A DNA stretch of 42,082 nucleotides from DASVDE01 sp036381235 (GTDB taxonomy: Bacteria > Actinomycetota > Thermoleophilia > Solirubrobacterales > 70-9), in the NCBI GenBank assembly GCA_036381235.1, contig DASVDE010000034.1:1-42082 (forward strand). Direction: 5' to 3'. Shown in pieces: positions 33,202 to 41,828 of this stretch (within the stretch, counting starts at the first letter, position 1; every line of letters starts with the position of its first letter). The position numbers were made by a program, and so were the translations under genes. Below the pieces are notes generated by a model, which saw nothing but the letters and a program-made list of their open reading frames with translations, did no database searches and was not told where the DNA came from.

Positions 33202-34341
33202 ATGAAGATCTGGAAATCCCGAGAAAGGGTTGTGGCGGCAGCCGTCGCGGTGGTCGTACTGGCGCTCGGCGTAGCGGCCTGTGGCGGCGACACCGTCGGC
33301 GGCGGAAACAACGAGGCGGTGACGACGGCGAAGGGCGGCCCGGTCACCGGCAGCCTGACGATCTCCAACTGGCCGGGATACATCGATCCGGGCCCGAACG
33401 GGACGGTCGCCGAGTTCGAGAACGACACCGGCGTCAGCCTCGACTACATCGAGGACGTCAACGACAACGAGGCCTTCTTCGGCAAGATGCAACCGCAGCT
33501 CGAACAGGGGCAGTCGGGCGGCCGCAGCATCTTCGTCCTCACCGACTGGATGGCGAAACAGATGTACGACCTCGGCTACCTGCAGGAGATAAACCACAAC
33601 GACCTGCCGACCGTGTTCGCCAACCTGGTGCCGACCCTGGAGAGTCCCTCCTTCGACCCGCAGCGCAAGTTCTCGGTGCCGTGGCAGAGCGGCATGACCG
33701 GGATCTGGGTCGATACCTCCAAGGCGCCGGACGTGCGCTCGGTCAACGACCTCTTCGACCCCCAATACAAGGGCAAGGTGACGATGCTGACCGAGATGCG
33801 CGACACCGTGCCGCTGGTGATGAAGGCCGACGGGATCGACCCCGCCGAGGCAACCACACAGGACTGGCTGGACACGATCGACAAAATCAAGGAGGCGGCC
33901 GATTCGGGCCAGATCCGCCGCTTCACCGGCAACGACTACACCGAGGACCTGACCGCGGGCAACGTCGTCGCCTCGATCGGCTGGTCGGGCGATGCTTCGA
34001 TCATCGAGAACGAGAACGCCGAGTGGCGGATGCCGACCCAGGGCTGCATGCTGTGGTCGGACAACATGGTGATCCCGGTCGGGGCACCGAACACCGCCGC
34101 CGCGCTGGGCTGGATGGAGTTCGTCTACCAGCCGGAGGTGGCAGCCGACCTGACCAAATACATCACCTACGTCTCGCCGGTCGACGGCGTTCAGGACGTG
34201 ATCGCCAAACAGGACCCCCAACTGGCGAAAGACCCGCTGGTCTTCCCGAGCGCGGAGTTCCAGCGCAACTGCTCAACCCAGGACTCGCCGCCGGACGTGG
34301 AGCCGGTGAACGAAGCCTGGCAGGCAGTGATCACAGGGTGA
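33202..34341 (+). CDS. potD: PotD-like polyamine-binding lipoprotein (system 2)
   Basis: The 379-residue lipoprotein has a signal peptide ending in VAAC (Cys27). The mature part is a periplasmic-binding-type fold of the PotD group (LTISNWPGYIDPG, SVPWQSGMTGIWVDTSK, GCMLWSDNMVIPVGAPN). The frame also opens at GTG 33193 in a GTGA overlap with potA, but the GAGAGG at 33187-33192 is nine bases from ATG 33202, a better distance. It is clearly diverged from the system 1 protein, so the two importers probably prefer different amines. Confidence 0.9.
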   Translation: MKIWKSRERVVAAAVAVVVLALGVAACGGDTVGGGNNEAVTTAKGGPVTGSLTISNWPGYIDPGPNGTVAEFENDTGVSLDYIEDVNDNEAFFGKMQPQLEQGQSGGRSIFVLTDWMAKQMYDLGYLQEINHNDLPTVFANLVPTLESPSFDPQRKFSVPWQSGMTGIWVDTSKAPDVRSVNDLFDPQYKGKVTMLTEMRDTVPLVMKADGIDPAEATTQDWLDTIDKIKEAADSGQIRRFTGNDYTEDLTAGNVVASIGWSGDASIIENENAEWRMPTQGCMLWSDNMVIPVGAPNTAAALGWMEFVYQPEVAADLTKYITYVSPVDGVQDVIAKQDPQLAKDPLVFPSAEFQRNCSTQDSPPDVEPVNEAWQAVITG

Positions 34342-34348
34342 CGCAGCG

Positions 34349-35218
34349 ATGAGCCTGCGGCAGCGCCTGGTCCCATATTGGCTCTTGGGGCCGGGCCTGC
34401 TCTGGCTCATCGTCTTCTTCGTCGTGCCGATGTACTTCATGGGCGAACTGGCGCTGCGCTCGGGCTCGCTGACGACCGGCTTCACCTTCAGCTGGGCGTG
34501 GGACAACTTCCCCAGTGCGCTCTCCGGTCACACCGAGCAGATCGTGCGCTCCTTCTTCTACGCCGGCACGGCGACGATCCTGGCACTGCTGATCGCCTAC
34601 CCCCTCGCCTACGCGATCGCCTTCCGCGCCGGCCGCTTCAAGCTGCTGCTGCTGTTCGCGGTGATCGCGCCGTTCTTCACCACATACCTGATCCGCACGA
34701 TCGCCTGGAAGACGATCCTCAGCGACTCCAGCCCGCTGGTCGGCGTGTTGCAAACGCTTGCCCTCGTCCCTCCCGACGGGCGCGTGCTGGCGACCTCGGG
34801 GGCGGTGATCGCGGGGCTCACCTACAACTTCCTGCCCTTCATGGTCCTGCCGCTGTACGCCAACCTGGAGCGGCTGGACCTGCGGCTGGTCGAGGCGGCG
34901 AAGGACCTCTACTCCTCCCCCCGGCAGGCGTTCCTCAAGGTGACCCTGCCGCTGACGATGCCTGGGATCGTCGCCGGCGTGCTGCTCACCTTCATCCCCG
35001 CCTTCGGCGACTACATCAACGCACAGATCCTGGGCGGGACGCAGCAGGCGATGATCGGCAACGTGATCCAGTCGCTCTACCTGACCCAGCGCGACTATCC
35101 GGAAGCGGCGGCGCTCTCCTTCCTGATGATGGCGCTGATCCTCGCCGTGGTCACCGTCTACATCCGCTTCGCCGGGATCGGCGCCTTCATGGGCAGCGAA
35201 GACGAGGGAAGGGCCTGA
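34349..35218 (+). CDS. potB: PotB-like ABC transporter permease (system 2)
   Basis: This six-helix permease of 289 residues has the EAA loop VEAAKDLYSSPRQAFLKVTLP and the PotB-style AFGDYINAQILGG segment. It starts 7 bp after the binding-protein stop and ends one base before potC. It should form the channel together with the next protein. Confidence 0.9.
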   Translation: MSLRQRLVPYWLLGPGLLWLIVFFVVPMYFMGELALRSGSLTTGFTFSWAWDNFPSALSGHTEQIVRSFFYAGTATILALLIAYPLAYAIAFRAGRFKLLLLFAVIAPFFTTYLIRTIAWKTILSDSSPLVGVLQTLALVPPDGRVLATSGAVIAGLTYNFLPFMVLPLYANLERLDLRLVEAAKDLYSSPRQAFLKVTLPLTMPGIVAGVLLTFIPAFGDYINAQILGGTQQAMIGNVIQSLYLTQRDYPEAAALSFLMMALILAVVTVYIRFAGIGAFMGSEDEGRA

Positions 35219-35219
35219 G

Positions 35220-36089
35220 ATGGCGGCCGCGGCGCGAGGTTGGGCCTGGCTGCGGCGCAACGCGCTGCCGATCTACGCCGCCCTGGCCGTCGCCTACATG
35301 CTGATCCCGATCGTCGTCATCGCCGTCTTCTCCTTCGGCGACACGCCGAAAGGCAAACTCACCTACGCCCTGGGCGACGGCTTCACCACCGAGTACTGGA
35401 CCTCGGCCTTCTCGATCCCCGAGCTGAACGACGCGCTGATGACCAGCCTGAAGCTGGCGACCCTCTCGACGGTTTTCTCGACCGCGATCGGGACTCTGAT
35501 GGCGATTGCGCTGGTGCGCCACAAGTTCCATGGGCGGCGGCTGGCGAACCTGCTGATCGTGATCCCGATGGCAACGCCGGAGGTGGTGATCGGCGCCTCT
35601 CTGCTCTCGATGTTCATCTACTACACGTTCGCGCTCGGCTTCGGGACGCTGCTGATCGCGCACATCATGTTTTCGATCAGCTTCGTCGTGGTCGTGGTGC
35701 GCTCGCGATTGATCGGCTTCGATCGCAGCCTCGAGGAAGCGGCGGCGGACCTGGGGGCGACGCCGCTGGCGACCTTCCGATACGTCACCCTGCCGCTGCT
35801 GGCGCCGGGGATAGTCGCCGCGGCGCTGCTCGCCTTCGCCCTCTCGATCGATGACTTCGTGATCTCCAACTTCAACTCGGGGACGACAGTGACCTTCCCG
35901 CTCTACGTCTTCGGCGTCGCCCTGCGCGGCATCCCGGTGCAGGTGAACGCGCTGGCGACGATGCTGTTCGCCTTGACGACGATTGCGATCGTGGCGGTGG
36001 TCTGGCAGCAGCGCCGGGCCGAACGGATGGCCGCGGTGCGGCCGGAAGGGGCGCCGCTCGCCCCCGTTCCGGCCGGGGAGAGAGTGTGA
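35220..36089 (+). CDS. potC: PotC-like ABC transporter permease (system 2)
   Basis: This six-helix permease of 289 residues has the EAA loop EEAAADLGATPLATFRYVTLP and the PotC motif AFALSIDDFVISNFNSG. Its stop codon TGA shares its last base with the ATG of the mmsA-type gene (TGATG), placing that dehydrogenase in the same operon as the importer. Confidence 0.92.
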   Translation: MAAAARGWAWLRRNALPIYAALAVAYMLIPIVVIAVFSFGDTPKGKLTYALGDGFTTEYWTSAFSIPELNDALMTSLKLATLSTVFSTAIGTLMAIALVRHKFHGRRLANLLIVIPMATPEVVIGASLLSMFIYYTFALGFGTLLIAHIMFSISFVVVVVRSRLIGFDRSLEEAAADLGATPLATFRYVTLPLLAPGIVAAALLAFALSIDDFVISNFNSGTTVTFPLYVFGVALRGIPVQVNALATMLFALTTIAIVAVVWQQRRAERMAAVRPEGAPLAPVPAGERV

Positions 36090-37555
36090 TGGCGACGCGT
36101 GAGGCAGTGGAGACGCCGGTGCTGACGAACTACGTGGGGGGCGAGTGGCGCATTGCCGAAGGAATCGAGACCCTGCCGGACATCGACCCGGCGACGGGTG
36201 AGGTCGTGGCACAGGTGCCGCTCTCCGGGGCGGCGGAGGTGCGTGCCGCGGTCGAGGCCGCCCGGGCGGCGCAGCCCGGCTGGCGCGAGGTGCCGCCGCA
36301 GCGGCGAGCGCGGGCTGTGCTGCGGCTGCGCGAGGAGCTGCTGCTCCGCCGTGGGGAGCTGGTCGCCCTGGTCACCGCAGACATGGGCAAGACGCTGGAG
36401 GACGCCGACGGCGAGGTCGGTCGAGGGATCGAGTCGGTCGAGTCGGCGGCGGCGATCCCGCACCTGATGAAGGGCGAGACGCTGGAGGGGGTTGCCGTCG
36501 GGGTCGACGTCGAGATGGTCCGCCAGCCGGTCGGGGTGGTCGCCGCGATCACGCCGTTCAACTTCCCGGCGATGATTCCCCTCTGGTTCCTGCCCTACGC
36601 GATCGCCTGCGGCAACTCGTTCGTGCTGAAGCCCTCAGAGCAGGATCCGCGGCCGGCGGCGCTGATCGCCGAGATGATCGACGGGATCGAGGAGATCCCG
36701 CCCGGCGTGGTCAACCTCGTCCATGGCGGACGCGACGCGGTGACGGCCCTGCTCGACGATCCCGGCGTCGACGCGATCTCCTTCGTCGGCCGGGCGGAGA
36801 CGGCCCGCTTCATCGCCGAGCGCGCCGCGGCGAGCGGAAAGCGTGTGCAGGCGCTCGGCGGCGCCAAGAACTCGCTGGTCGTGATGCCCGACGCCGACCT
36901 CGAGCGGGCGCTGCCGGCGATCATGGGTTCAGCCTTCGGCGCCGCCGGGCAGCGCTGCCTGGCGGGGTCGGTGGCGGTGCTGGTCGGCGACGAGGCGCAG
37001 CGGGCGGAGGTTCGCGAGGCGCTGGCCGCCGCGGCAGCCGAGCTGTCGGTCGGCCCCGGCGCCGACCCGAGGACCGACGTCTGCCCGATGGTCTCGGCGG
37101 CGGCGAGGGAGAAGATCGCCGAGGCGATCGGCCGAGCACAGGGCGATGGCGCCGAGCTGCTGCTCGACGGTCGTGCCGATGCGAGTCCTGCGGGGACCGT
37201 GCTCGGCCCGACGATCGCCGTCGCCGAGCCCGAGTCCGAGCTGGCCCGCGAGGAGCTGTTCGGGCCGCTGCTGACCCTGGTCGAGGTCCCCGACCTCGAC
37301 GCCGCGCTCGAGTTCCTCAATGGCTCCCGCTACGGCAACGCGGGCGCAATCTTCACCCGCTCGGGAGAGGCGGCGCGGCGCTACCGCTATGGCGCCGAGG
37401 CAGGGATGCTCGGCGTCAACGTCGGCGTCCCCGCCCCGGTCGCCTGGTTCCCTTTCGCCGGCTGGAAGGACTCCTGCGATGCAGATCTTCACGCGAACGG
37501 AGCCGACGCGGTCGACTTCTACACGCGGAAGAAGGTCATCACCTCCCGCTGGTAG
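36089..37555 (+). CDS. mmsA: Methylmalonate-semialdehyde dehydrogenase-type aldehyde dehydrogenase
   Basis: The 488-residue enzyme has the MmsA-specific blocks ITPFNFPAMIPLWFLPYAIA, LGGAKNSLVVMPDADL and the C-terminal GVNVGVPAPVAWFPF...FYTRKKVITSRW. Catalytic Cys290 is in GAAGQRCLAGS. Family members oxidise malonate or methylmalonate semialdehyde to acetyl- or propionyl-CoA. In a polyamine context, malonate semialdehyde arises from beta-alanine, the product of aminopropyl-group breakdown, which would give this gene a natural place here; that is inference. It is coupled to potC of system 2 by a TGATG overlap and is followed by inverted-repeat element C. Confidence 0.87.
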   Translation: MATREAVETPVLTNYVGGEWRIAEGIETLPDIDPATGEVVAQVPLSGAAEVRAAVEAARAAQPGWREVPPQRRARAVLRLREELLLRRGELVALVTADMGKTLEDADGEVGRGIESVESAAAIPHLMKGETLEGVAVGVDVEMVRQPVGVVAAITPFNFPAMIPLWFLPYAIACGNSFVLKPSEQDPRPAALIAEMIDGIEEIPPGVVNLVHGGRDAVTALLDDPGVDAISFVGRAETARFIAERAAASGKRVQALGGAKNSLVVMPDADLERALPAIMGSAFGAAGQRCLAGSVAVLVGDEAQRAEVREALAAAAAELSVGPGADPRTDVCPMVSAAAREKIAEAIGRAQGDGAELLLDGRADASPAGTVLGPTIAVAEPESELAREELFGPLLTLVEVPDLDAALEFLNGSRYGNAGAIFTRSGEAARRYRYGAEAGMLGVNVGVPAPVAWFPFAGWKDSCDADLHANGADAVDFYTRKKVITSRW

Positions 37556-37564
37556 CGATCGGAC

Positions 37565-37656
37565 AAGGGGTGGAGGCGCCCCTGAGCGGACGGATACTCA
37601 GAGCCGCACAGCTAATTAGCTGTGCGGCGAGTCCGAGCAGGGTCGCCTCCACCCTT
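37565..37656. repeat. Two-storey inverted repeat (element C) between mmsA and the FAD oxidoreductase
   Basis: Outer arms 37565-37591 and 37631-37656 pair over about 26 positions with one bulged G and a few mismatches. The centre is a perfect 26-bp palindrome (37603-37628) around TTAA-like TAATTA. CGGATACTCA (37591-37600) lies 5' of the inner stem and GTCCG (37631-37635) 3' of it, exactly as in element B. The flanking genes converge, so it could end both transcripts, but no T-run follows on either strand. Confidence 0.65.
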
Positions 37657-37686
37657 GCTCAAACGCTGCCGGCGGATGGTGCCGAA

Positions 37687-39084
37687 CTACCTGCCTAAGT
37701 GGAAGCCGATCAGCGAGGGGATCTTCGAGATCGCGGAGGTGAGGGGGTCGGGGCGGCGGCCGGCGAGCTCGGCGTCCTCCTTGCGCAGGAGGGCGCGGCG
37801 GATCGCCTCGCCGCCGAGCCGGTGGAAGGGCTCGGGAGGGACTCGTGGCGGAGAGGGATCGACGAAGGCCAAGCGGGAGGGCTCGTCGCGTCTGTCCAGC
37901 GCGAGGGAGGCGAGGCTGCGCCCGACCATGTGGGAGGGTCCGACGCCGTTGCCGGTATAGCCCGCGGCGACAAAGGCGCTGCCGCCGGGAAGCGGCACGA
38001 CCATCGGCAGGTGAGTGGGCGAGGCGTCGATCGGCCCACCCCAGGCATGGGTCAGCCGCCTGCCCTCGAGCGCTGGAAAGACACGGTGCAGGTGGGCGGC
38101 TACACGGTCGATCGTCACCGCGTCGACCTCGGCTCGCCCGCCCAGGCGGGCGCCCATCTCGATCCGCCCGCCGCCCCAGCCGAAGGCGATCCGCCCGTCC
38201 GGGGTGGTGCGGAAGTAGTCGATCAGCATGCGGCTGTCGGTTACGCACTCACCACCGGTCCAGCCGATCTCCTCCAGCAGCTCGGGGACAGGCTCGGTGA
38301 TCACGATGTGGGAAGAGGTGACGGTGAGCGAGCCGCGCAGCGGCCCCCGAGGGGACTTGGCGGCCGAGCCGAGCGCCAGGACCCCGGCACCCGCTCGAAC
38401 CGTGGCGACGGGGGTGTGGGCCTCGATGCCGACAGGACCATCGGCGACGCTCCGCACCGGAGAGCTTTCATAGATCTCGATCCCTTTCGCCGCCAGCCGC
38501 CGCCGCAGCCCGATCGCCAGCCGCGCCGGCTGCACCGTCGCCGCCCCCGGGTAGAAGGCGCCGCCGCGGAAGGTGGGCGAGGCGCAGCGGGAGGCGACCT
38601 GCTCGTGGCCCAGCGGCTCGATCGCGTCGAGGGCTCCCAGCTCGCGACAGGCGGCAAGCGCCTCTGCCCAAACGCCGTCGTGGGCGGGCGCGGTGGAGAC
38701 CTGGAGGTAGCCGGACCGCCGAAACCAGGCGTCGACTCCCTCCTTCTCGCAGAAGGCTCCGATCCCGGCCACCGCTTCCTCGGCGGCGCGGGCAACCGCC
38801 AGCGCCGCGGCATCGCCCCAGCGCCGTCGCATGTTGGGCAGCGAGAACCACATCACGTTGCAAAAGCCGCCGTTGCGCCCGCTTGGCCCCTGCCCGCACC
38901 GCCCCGCCTCGAGCAGCACAACCCTCGCCTCGGGCTCCAATGCCTTCGCGTGCCAGGCCGCCCACATCCCGGTGAATCCCCCACCGATCACCACCACATC
39001 GGCGCTCCGCTCCCCCACCAGCGGCGGTAGCGGCTCAACCTCGCCGGCCTCCTCCAACCAGTACCCATGCGCCGTGTGTTTCAC
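37687..39084 (-). CDS. FAD-dependent oxidoreductase, PuuB/DadA-like
   Basis: The 465-residue flavoenzyme has the N-terminal dinucleotide loop VVVIGGGFTGMWAAWHAK (about residues 29-46), the flavin-contacting GPSGRNGGFCN, and a C-terminal GYTGNGVGPSHMVGRSLA that closes the FAD site. This is the DAO family, which includes gamma-glutamylputrescine oxidase and D-amino-acid or glycine oxidases. Its position beside an importer and semialdehyde dehydrogenase favours an amine substrate. No glutamate-putrescine ligase is in the window, so the exact reaction is open. The start is GTG 39084 with a weak ribosome site; the divergent enolase-superfamily gene begins 29 bp away. Confidence 0.85.
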   Translation of the reverse strand: MKHTAHGYWLEEAGEVEPLPPLVGERSADVVVIGGGFTGMWAAWHAKALEPEARVVLLEAGRCGQGPSGRNGGFCNVMWFSLPNMRRRWGDAAALAVARAAEEAVAGIGAFCEKEGVDAWFRRSGYLQVSTAPAHDGVWAEALAACRELGALDAIEPLGHEQVASRCASPTFRGGAFYPGAATVQPARLAIGLRRRLAAKGIEIYESSPVRSVADGPVGIEAHTPVATVRAGAGVLALGSAAKSPRGPLRGSLTVTSSHIVITEPVPELLEEIGWTGGECVTDSRMLIDYFRTTPDGRIAFGWGGGRIEMGARLGGRAEVDAVTIDRVAAHLHRVFPALEGRRLTHAWGGPIDASPTHLPMVVPLPGGSAFVAAGYTGNGVGPSHMVGRSLASLALDRRDEPSRLAFVDPSPPRVPPEPFHRLGGEAIRRALLRKEDAELAGRRPDPLTSAISKIPSLIGFHLGR

Positions 39085-39113
39085 GAAAACGAGTGTGGCA
39101 CCCCCATAGACTC

Positions 39114-40181
39114 ATGCCGGTGCCTACCTTCGACGCGATTGCGGACTTGCCCCTGGAGATCGAGGGCTACGAGCTGCAGGGCGACTCGTACGAAACCCCA
39201 GGCTTCGAGCGACTGTCCACCACGATCCACCTCTGGGGGGGCGGCCAGGATGGACTCGGCGAGGACGTCACATATGACGCCCTCGACCACATCGCCCTTC
39301 AGGACGCCGGCCCCTCGCTGGACCTGACCGGCTACGCGACGCTGGGCGAGTTCTGCGACTTCATCGGCGATGTCGACACCTTCCCGGCGGAACCACAGCG
39401 CGAGGTCTCCCGTCTCTATCGCCGCTGGGCATTCGAGTCGGCCGCCCTCGACCTCGCCCTGCGCCAAGCGGGCATCGGCATCGCCGAGGCGCTCGGCCGC
39501 GAGCCGCGCCCGGTGACCTTCGTCTGCTCGATGCGCCTCTCCCCCGGTCCGGAGGAGCCGTCCTCGATTCAGTCCTTGCGGCGCAAGCTCGACCGCTACC
39601 CGACGCTGCGCTTCAAGCTCGATCCGACCAACGACTGGACCGACGAGCTGATCTCCGAGCTGGTCGAAACCGGCGCGGTCGACTCGCTCGACCTGAAGGG
39701 CTTCTACCGCGGCACCTCCGTCGACGTCGACACCGACCCCGAGCTGTATCGAAAACTGATCGAGGCCTTCCCCGATGCCTGGCTCGAGGACCCCGATGTC
39801 ACCGAGGAGACGCGGCCGCTGCTCGAGCCGGTGCACGACCGCCTCACCTGGGACGCGCCGATTCACTCGATCGCCGACATCGAGGCACTGCCCTGGCCAC
39901 CGAAGATGGTCAACGTCAAGCCCTCGCGCATCGGCGGCCTGCGCGACCTCTGCGCCACCTACGACTACTGCGCCGAGCGGGGGATCGGCGCCTACGGCGG
40001 CGGCCAGTGGGAACTGGGGGTCGGCCGCGGGCAAATTCAGGTCCTTGCCTCGCTCTTTCACCCTGACACCCCCAACGACACGGCCCCTCGCGGCTACAAC
40101 GAGGCCGAGCCGCCGAGCGGGCTGCCCACGAGCCCTCTCGAACCGCGACTGAGCGCCACGGGATTTCGCTGGGAGCCCTAA
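39114..40181 (+). CDS. Enolase-superfamily protein (mandelate racemase/muconate-lactonizing-like barrel)
   Basis: The 355-residue protein shows the barrel pattern of this superfamily. Lys168 is in RFKLDPT, metal ligands are likely Asp193 (SLDLKG), Glu225 (WLEDPD) and Asp247 (TWDAPI), and Lys269 is in NVKPSRIGG. The family abstracts a proton alpha to a carboxylate using Mg2+. The first motif is KLD rather than the usual KxK, so the reaction cannot be assigned. The capping domain (residues 1-130) begins PTFDAIADLPLEIEGYELQ. ATG 39114 is preferred to the in-frame GTG 39093. It diverges from the FAD oxidoreductase gene. Confidence 0.75.
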   Translation: MPVPTFDAIADLPLEIEGYELQGDSYETPGFERLSTTIHLWGGGQDGLGEDVTYDALDHIALQDAGPSLDLTGYATLGEFCDFIGDVDTFPAEPQREVSRLYRRWAFESAALDLALRQAGIGIAEALGREPRPVTFVCSMRLSPGPEEPSSIQSLRRKLDRYPTLRFKLDPTNDWTDELISELVETGAVDSLDLKGFYRGTSVDVDTDPELYRKLIEAFPDAWLEDPDVTEETRPLLEPVHDRLTWDAPIHSIADIEALPWPPKMVNVKPSRIGGLRDLCATYDYCAERGIGAYGGGQWELGVGRGQIQVLASLFHPDTPNDTAPRGYNEAEPPSGLPTSPLEPRLSATGFRWEP

Positions 40182-40197
40182 CGATCGCTTCGGCCAA

Positions 40198-40208
40198 CCG
40201 AATTTCGG
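40198..40208. promoter_or_regulatory. Candidate operator ahead of ferritin: CCGAA-T-TTCGG
   Basis: A perfect 5+1+5 inverted repeat stands 46 bp upstream of the ferritin start codon. It is a plausible regulator site in the short AT-richer leader, but it matches no iron-regulator consensus that I can name. Confidence 0.3.
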
Positions 40209-40254
40209 GTTTCGGCTACGTTGAGCGAACCTGCCCCGCCGAGCAAGGAGTGAC

Positions 40255-40785
40255 ATGGCCGAGAAGAGCTTCGCCGACGCCCTGAACGAGCAGATCGCCA
40301 ACGAGTTCGCCGCCTCTCAGCAGTACGTCGGAGCGGCCGTCTACTACGACGCCGAGACACTCCCCCGCCTCGCGGCCTTCTTCTACCGCCAGGCGCTGGA
40401 GGAGCGCGAGCACGCGATGATGATGGTCCAGTACCTGCTCGACGTCGGCGCCGAGGTGCATATCCCGGACATCAAGTCTCAGCAGACCAGCTACGAGGAC
40501 GGGGAGGCTCCGGTGCGGATGGCGCTGGAGCAGGAGAAGCGAGTCGGGGAGGAGATCTACGCGCTGTTCGAGCTGGCCCGGGAGGTCAAGGACTATCGCG
40601 CCGAGCAGTTCATGCAGTGGTTCGTCAAGGAGCAGGTGGAGGAGGTGGCCCTGATGGGCGACCTGCTCAACGTTGTCGAGCGCTCACACGAGAACCTGCT
40701 GCTGGCCGAGGACTACATCGCGCGCGAGGCACCGGGCGAGGGAGGCGGCGACCCGACCGCGCCGCCCGCCGCCGGCGGGGGCTGA
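40255..40785 (+). CDS. Ferritin
   Basis: The 176-residue four-helix iron-storage protein oxidises Fe(II) and stores the mineral inside a 24-subunit shell. Ferroxidase ligands fall at the classical bacterial FtnA positions: Glu17, Glu50, His53, Glu94, Gln127 and Glu130. No haem-ligand Met of bacterioferritin is evident at the usual place. The C-terminal 20 residues (PGEGGGDPTAPPAAGGG) form a disordered tail. AAGGAG at 40245-40250 is a strong ribosome site. It converges with the small membrane-protein gene; GGCCG-CGCC-CGGCC (40789-40802) lies between them. Confidence 0.95.
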   Translation: MAEKSFADALNEQIANEFAASQQYVGAAVYYDAETLPRLAAFFYRQALEEREHAMMMVQYLLDVGAEVHIPDIKSQQTSYEDGEAPVRMALEQEKRVGEEIYALFELAREVKDYRAEQFMQWFVKEQVEEVALMGDLLNVVERSHENLLLAEDYIAREAPGEGGGDPTAPPAAGGG

Positions 40786-40788
40786 GCC

Positions 40789-40802
40789 GGCCGCGCCCGG
40801 CC
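40789..40802. terminator. GC hairpin between convergent genes
   Basis: GGCCG and CGGCC enclose a CGCC loop in the 27-bp gap between the ferritin and membrane-protein stop codons. No T-run follows on either strand, so termination activity is only suggested by position. Confidence 0.3.
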
Positions 40803-40812
40803 GACGCGCCGC

Positions 40813-41190
40813 TCAGAAGATCTGCCCGTCGAGAAAGCCCGCCAGCAGAGCGATCCAGCCGCCGATCTCGGCGACGATCAGGCTGATCATGAAGGCGTGG
40901 GTGCCGGGAACCGGGTCGCGGAAGACGTTGTCGGTCTGCCGTCTGATGCCCTGCGTCATGTAATTGCCGACGGCGACGTAGAAGTACAGCGTCATCGCCC
41001 CCGCGGCGATCAGGTTGATCACCGTTCCCCAGCCGCTGAGCTCGACGAAGGCCGCCACCAGCAGCAGGGCGAAGCTGTAGAGCAGCGCCGCCCTGTGGGC
41101 GATGTCGGTGTAGGGGTGCGCGGCCGCCTGCTCGGACTCTCGGATCTGGGCGTACTTGAGGACCCCCAGCAGCAGCGCCCAGAGGAACAT
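40813..41190 (-). CDS. Small integral membrane protein of unknown function
   Basis: The protein has 125 residues and about four hydrophobic helices. A conserved-looking loop reads KYAQIRESEQAAAHPYTDIAHRAALLYSFA, and the last helix ends LLAGFLDGQIF. I do not recognise the family. ATG 41190 falls inside the first hydrophobic helix. The frame stays open upstream (DTKAVLLAAGL), where only ACG, CTG or similar codons occur after a GGGGGAG motif at 41224-41230. The true N-terminus may therefore be about 5-10 residues longer with an unusual start. Confidence 0.7.
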   Translation of the reverse strand: MFLWALLLGVLKYAQIRESEQAAAHPYTDIAHRAALLYSFALLLVAAFVELSGWGTVINLIAAGAMTLYFYVAVGNYMTQGIRRQTDNVFRDPVPGTHAFMISLIVAEIGGWIALLAGFLDGQIF

Positions 41191-41277
41191 CAGGCCCGCC
41201 GCCAGCAGGACCGCCTTCGTGTCTCCCCCGAGCTCGATGGGGCGATGGTACCCGGCGCCTCGCCCGCCGGCGGGCGG

Positions 41278-41805
41278 CTAGCCGCTCGAGATGCGCCGCA
41301 GGCCGCGCTGCGCCTCGGCCAGCGAGGCGGCGGCGCGGCGCCAGGCCCGCTGCAGCTCCGGTTCGACCGATTCGGGGTCGCAGGAGGCTTCCGCCAGGCA
41401 GTCGCCCCAGGTGTTGACCGCGCCGATGTAGCGGTTCAGGGCCCGCTCGGCGGGCGCTCCGACGACCGAGACGCAGCCGAACTGGAGGCGGTCGGCGGCT
41501 ATGCGGCCGTGCGTCGCCCTGGCCCCCCTGACCGCCGTCAGGTAGTCCTGGTAGCTGAGGCCGACGGCGAGCCGGCCGCGCAGCGCGTCCAGGGCCGCGA
41601 GCAGGCCGTGGAGCTGGCGGCGGCAGGTGGCGGCGGAGCCGGCCGCGGCGGAGGAGGCCGCCGCCGGGCGGGGGGCCCGCGCAGCGGATCCTGCGCCGGC
41701 TTCACCGGCCGTGGCGCGCTGCGCGCCGTCGCCGCTTCCGCAGCCGCTCGCACCGAGCGCGAGCGCAAGCGCGATCGCGGCTGTCGCAGCTCCCCCGAAA
41801 CGCAC
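41278..41805 (-). CDS. Small lipoprotein of unknown function
   Basis: The 175-residue lipoprotein has the signal sequence MRFGGAATAAIALALALG and lipobox GASGC (Cys22). A 40-residue Ala/Ser/Pro linker follows, and then a helical domain with four cysteines (TCRRQLHG, FGCVSV, GDCLAEASCDPES) that could form disulfides outside the cell. I recognise no family. The GTG start at 41805 has a weak ribosome site. It diverges from the exported GDS-type gene with 23 bp between the starts. Confidence 0.65.
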   Translation of the reverse strand: MRFGGAATAAIALALALGASGCGSGDGAQRATAGEAGAGSAARAPRPAAASSAAAGSAATCRRQLHGLLAALDALRGRLAVGLSYQDYLTAVRGARATHGRIAADRLQFGCVSVVGAPAERALNRYIGAVNTWGDCLAEASCDPESVEPELQRAWRRAAASLAEAQRGLRRISSG

Positions 41806-41828
41806 CGCCGTAGTGTAGAAACGGCCGG

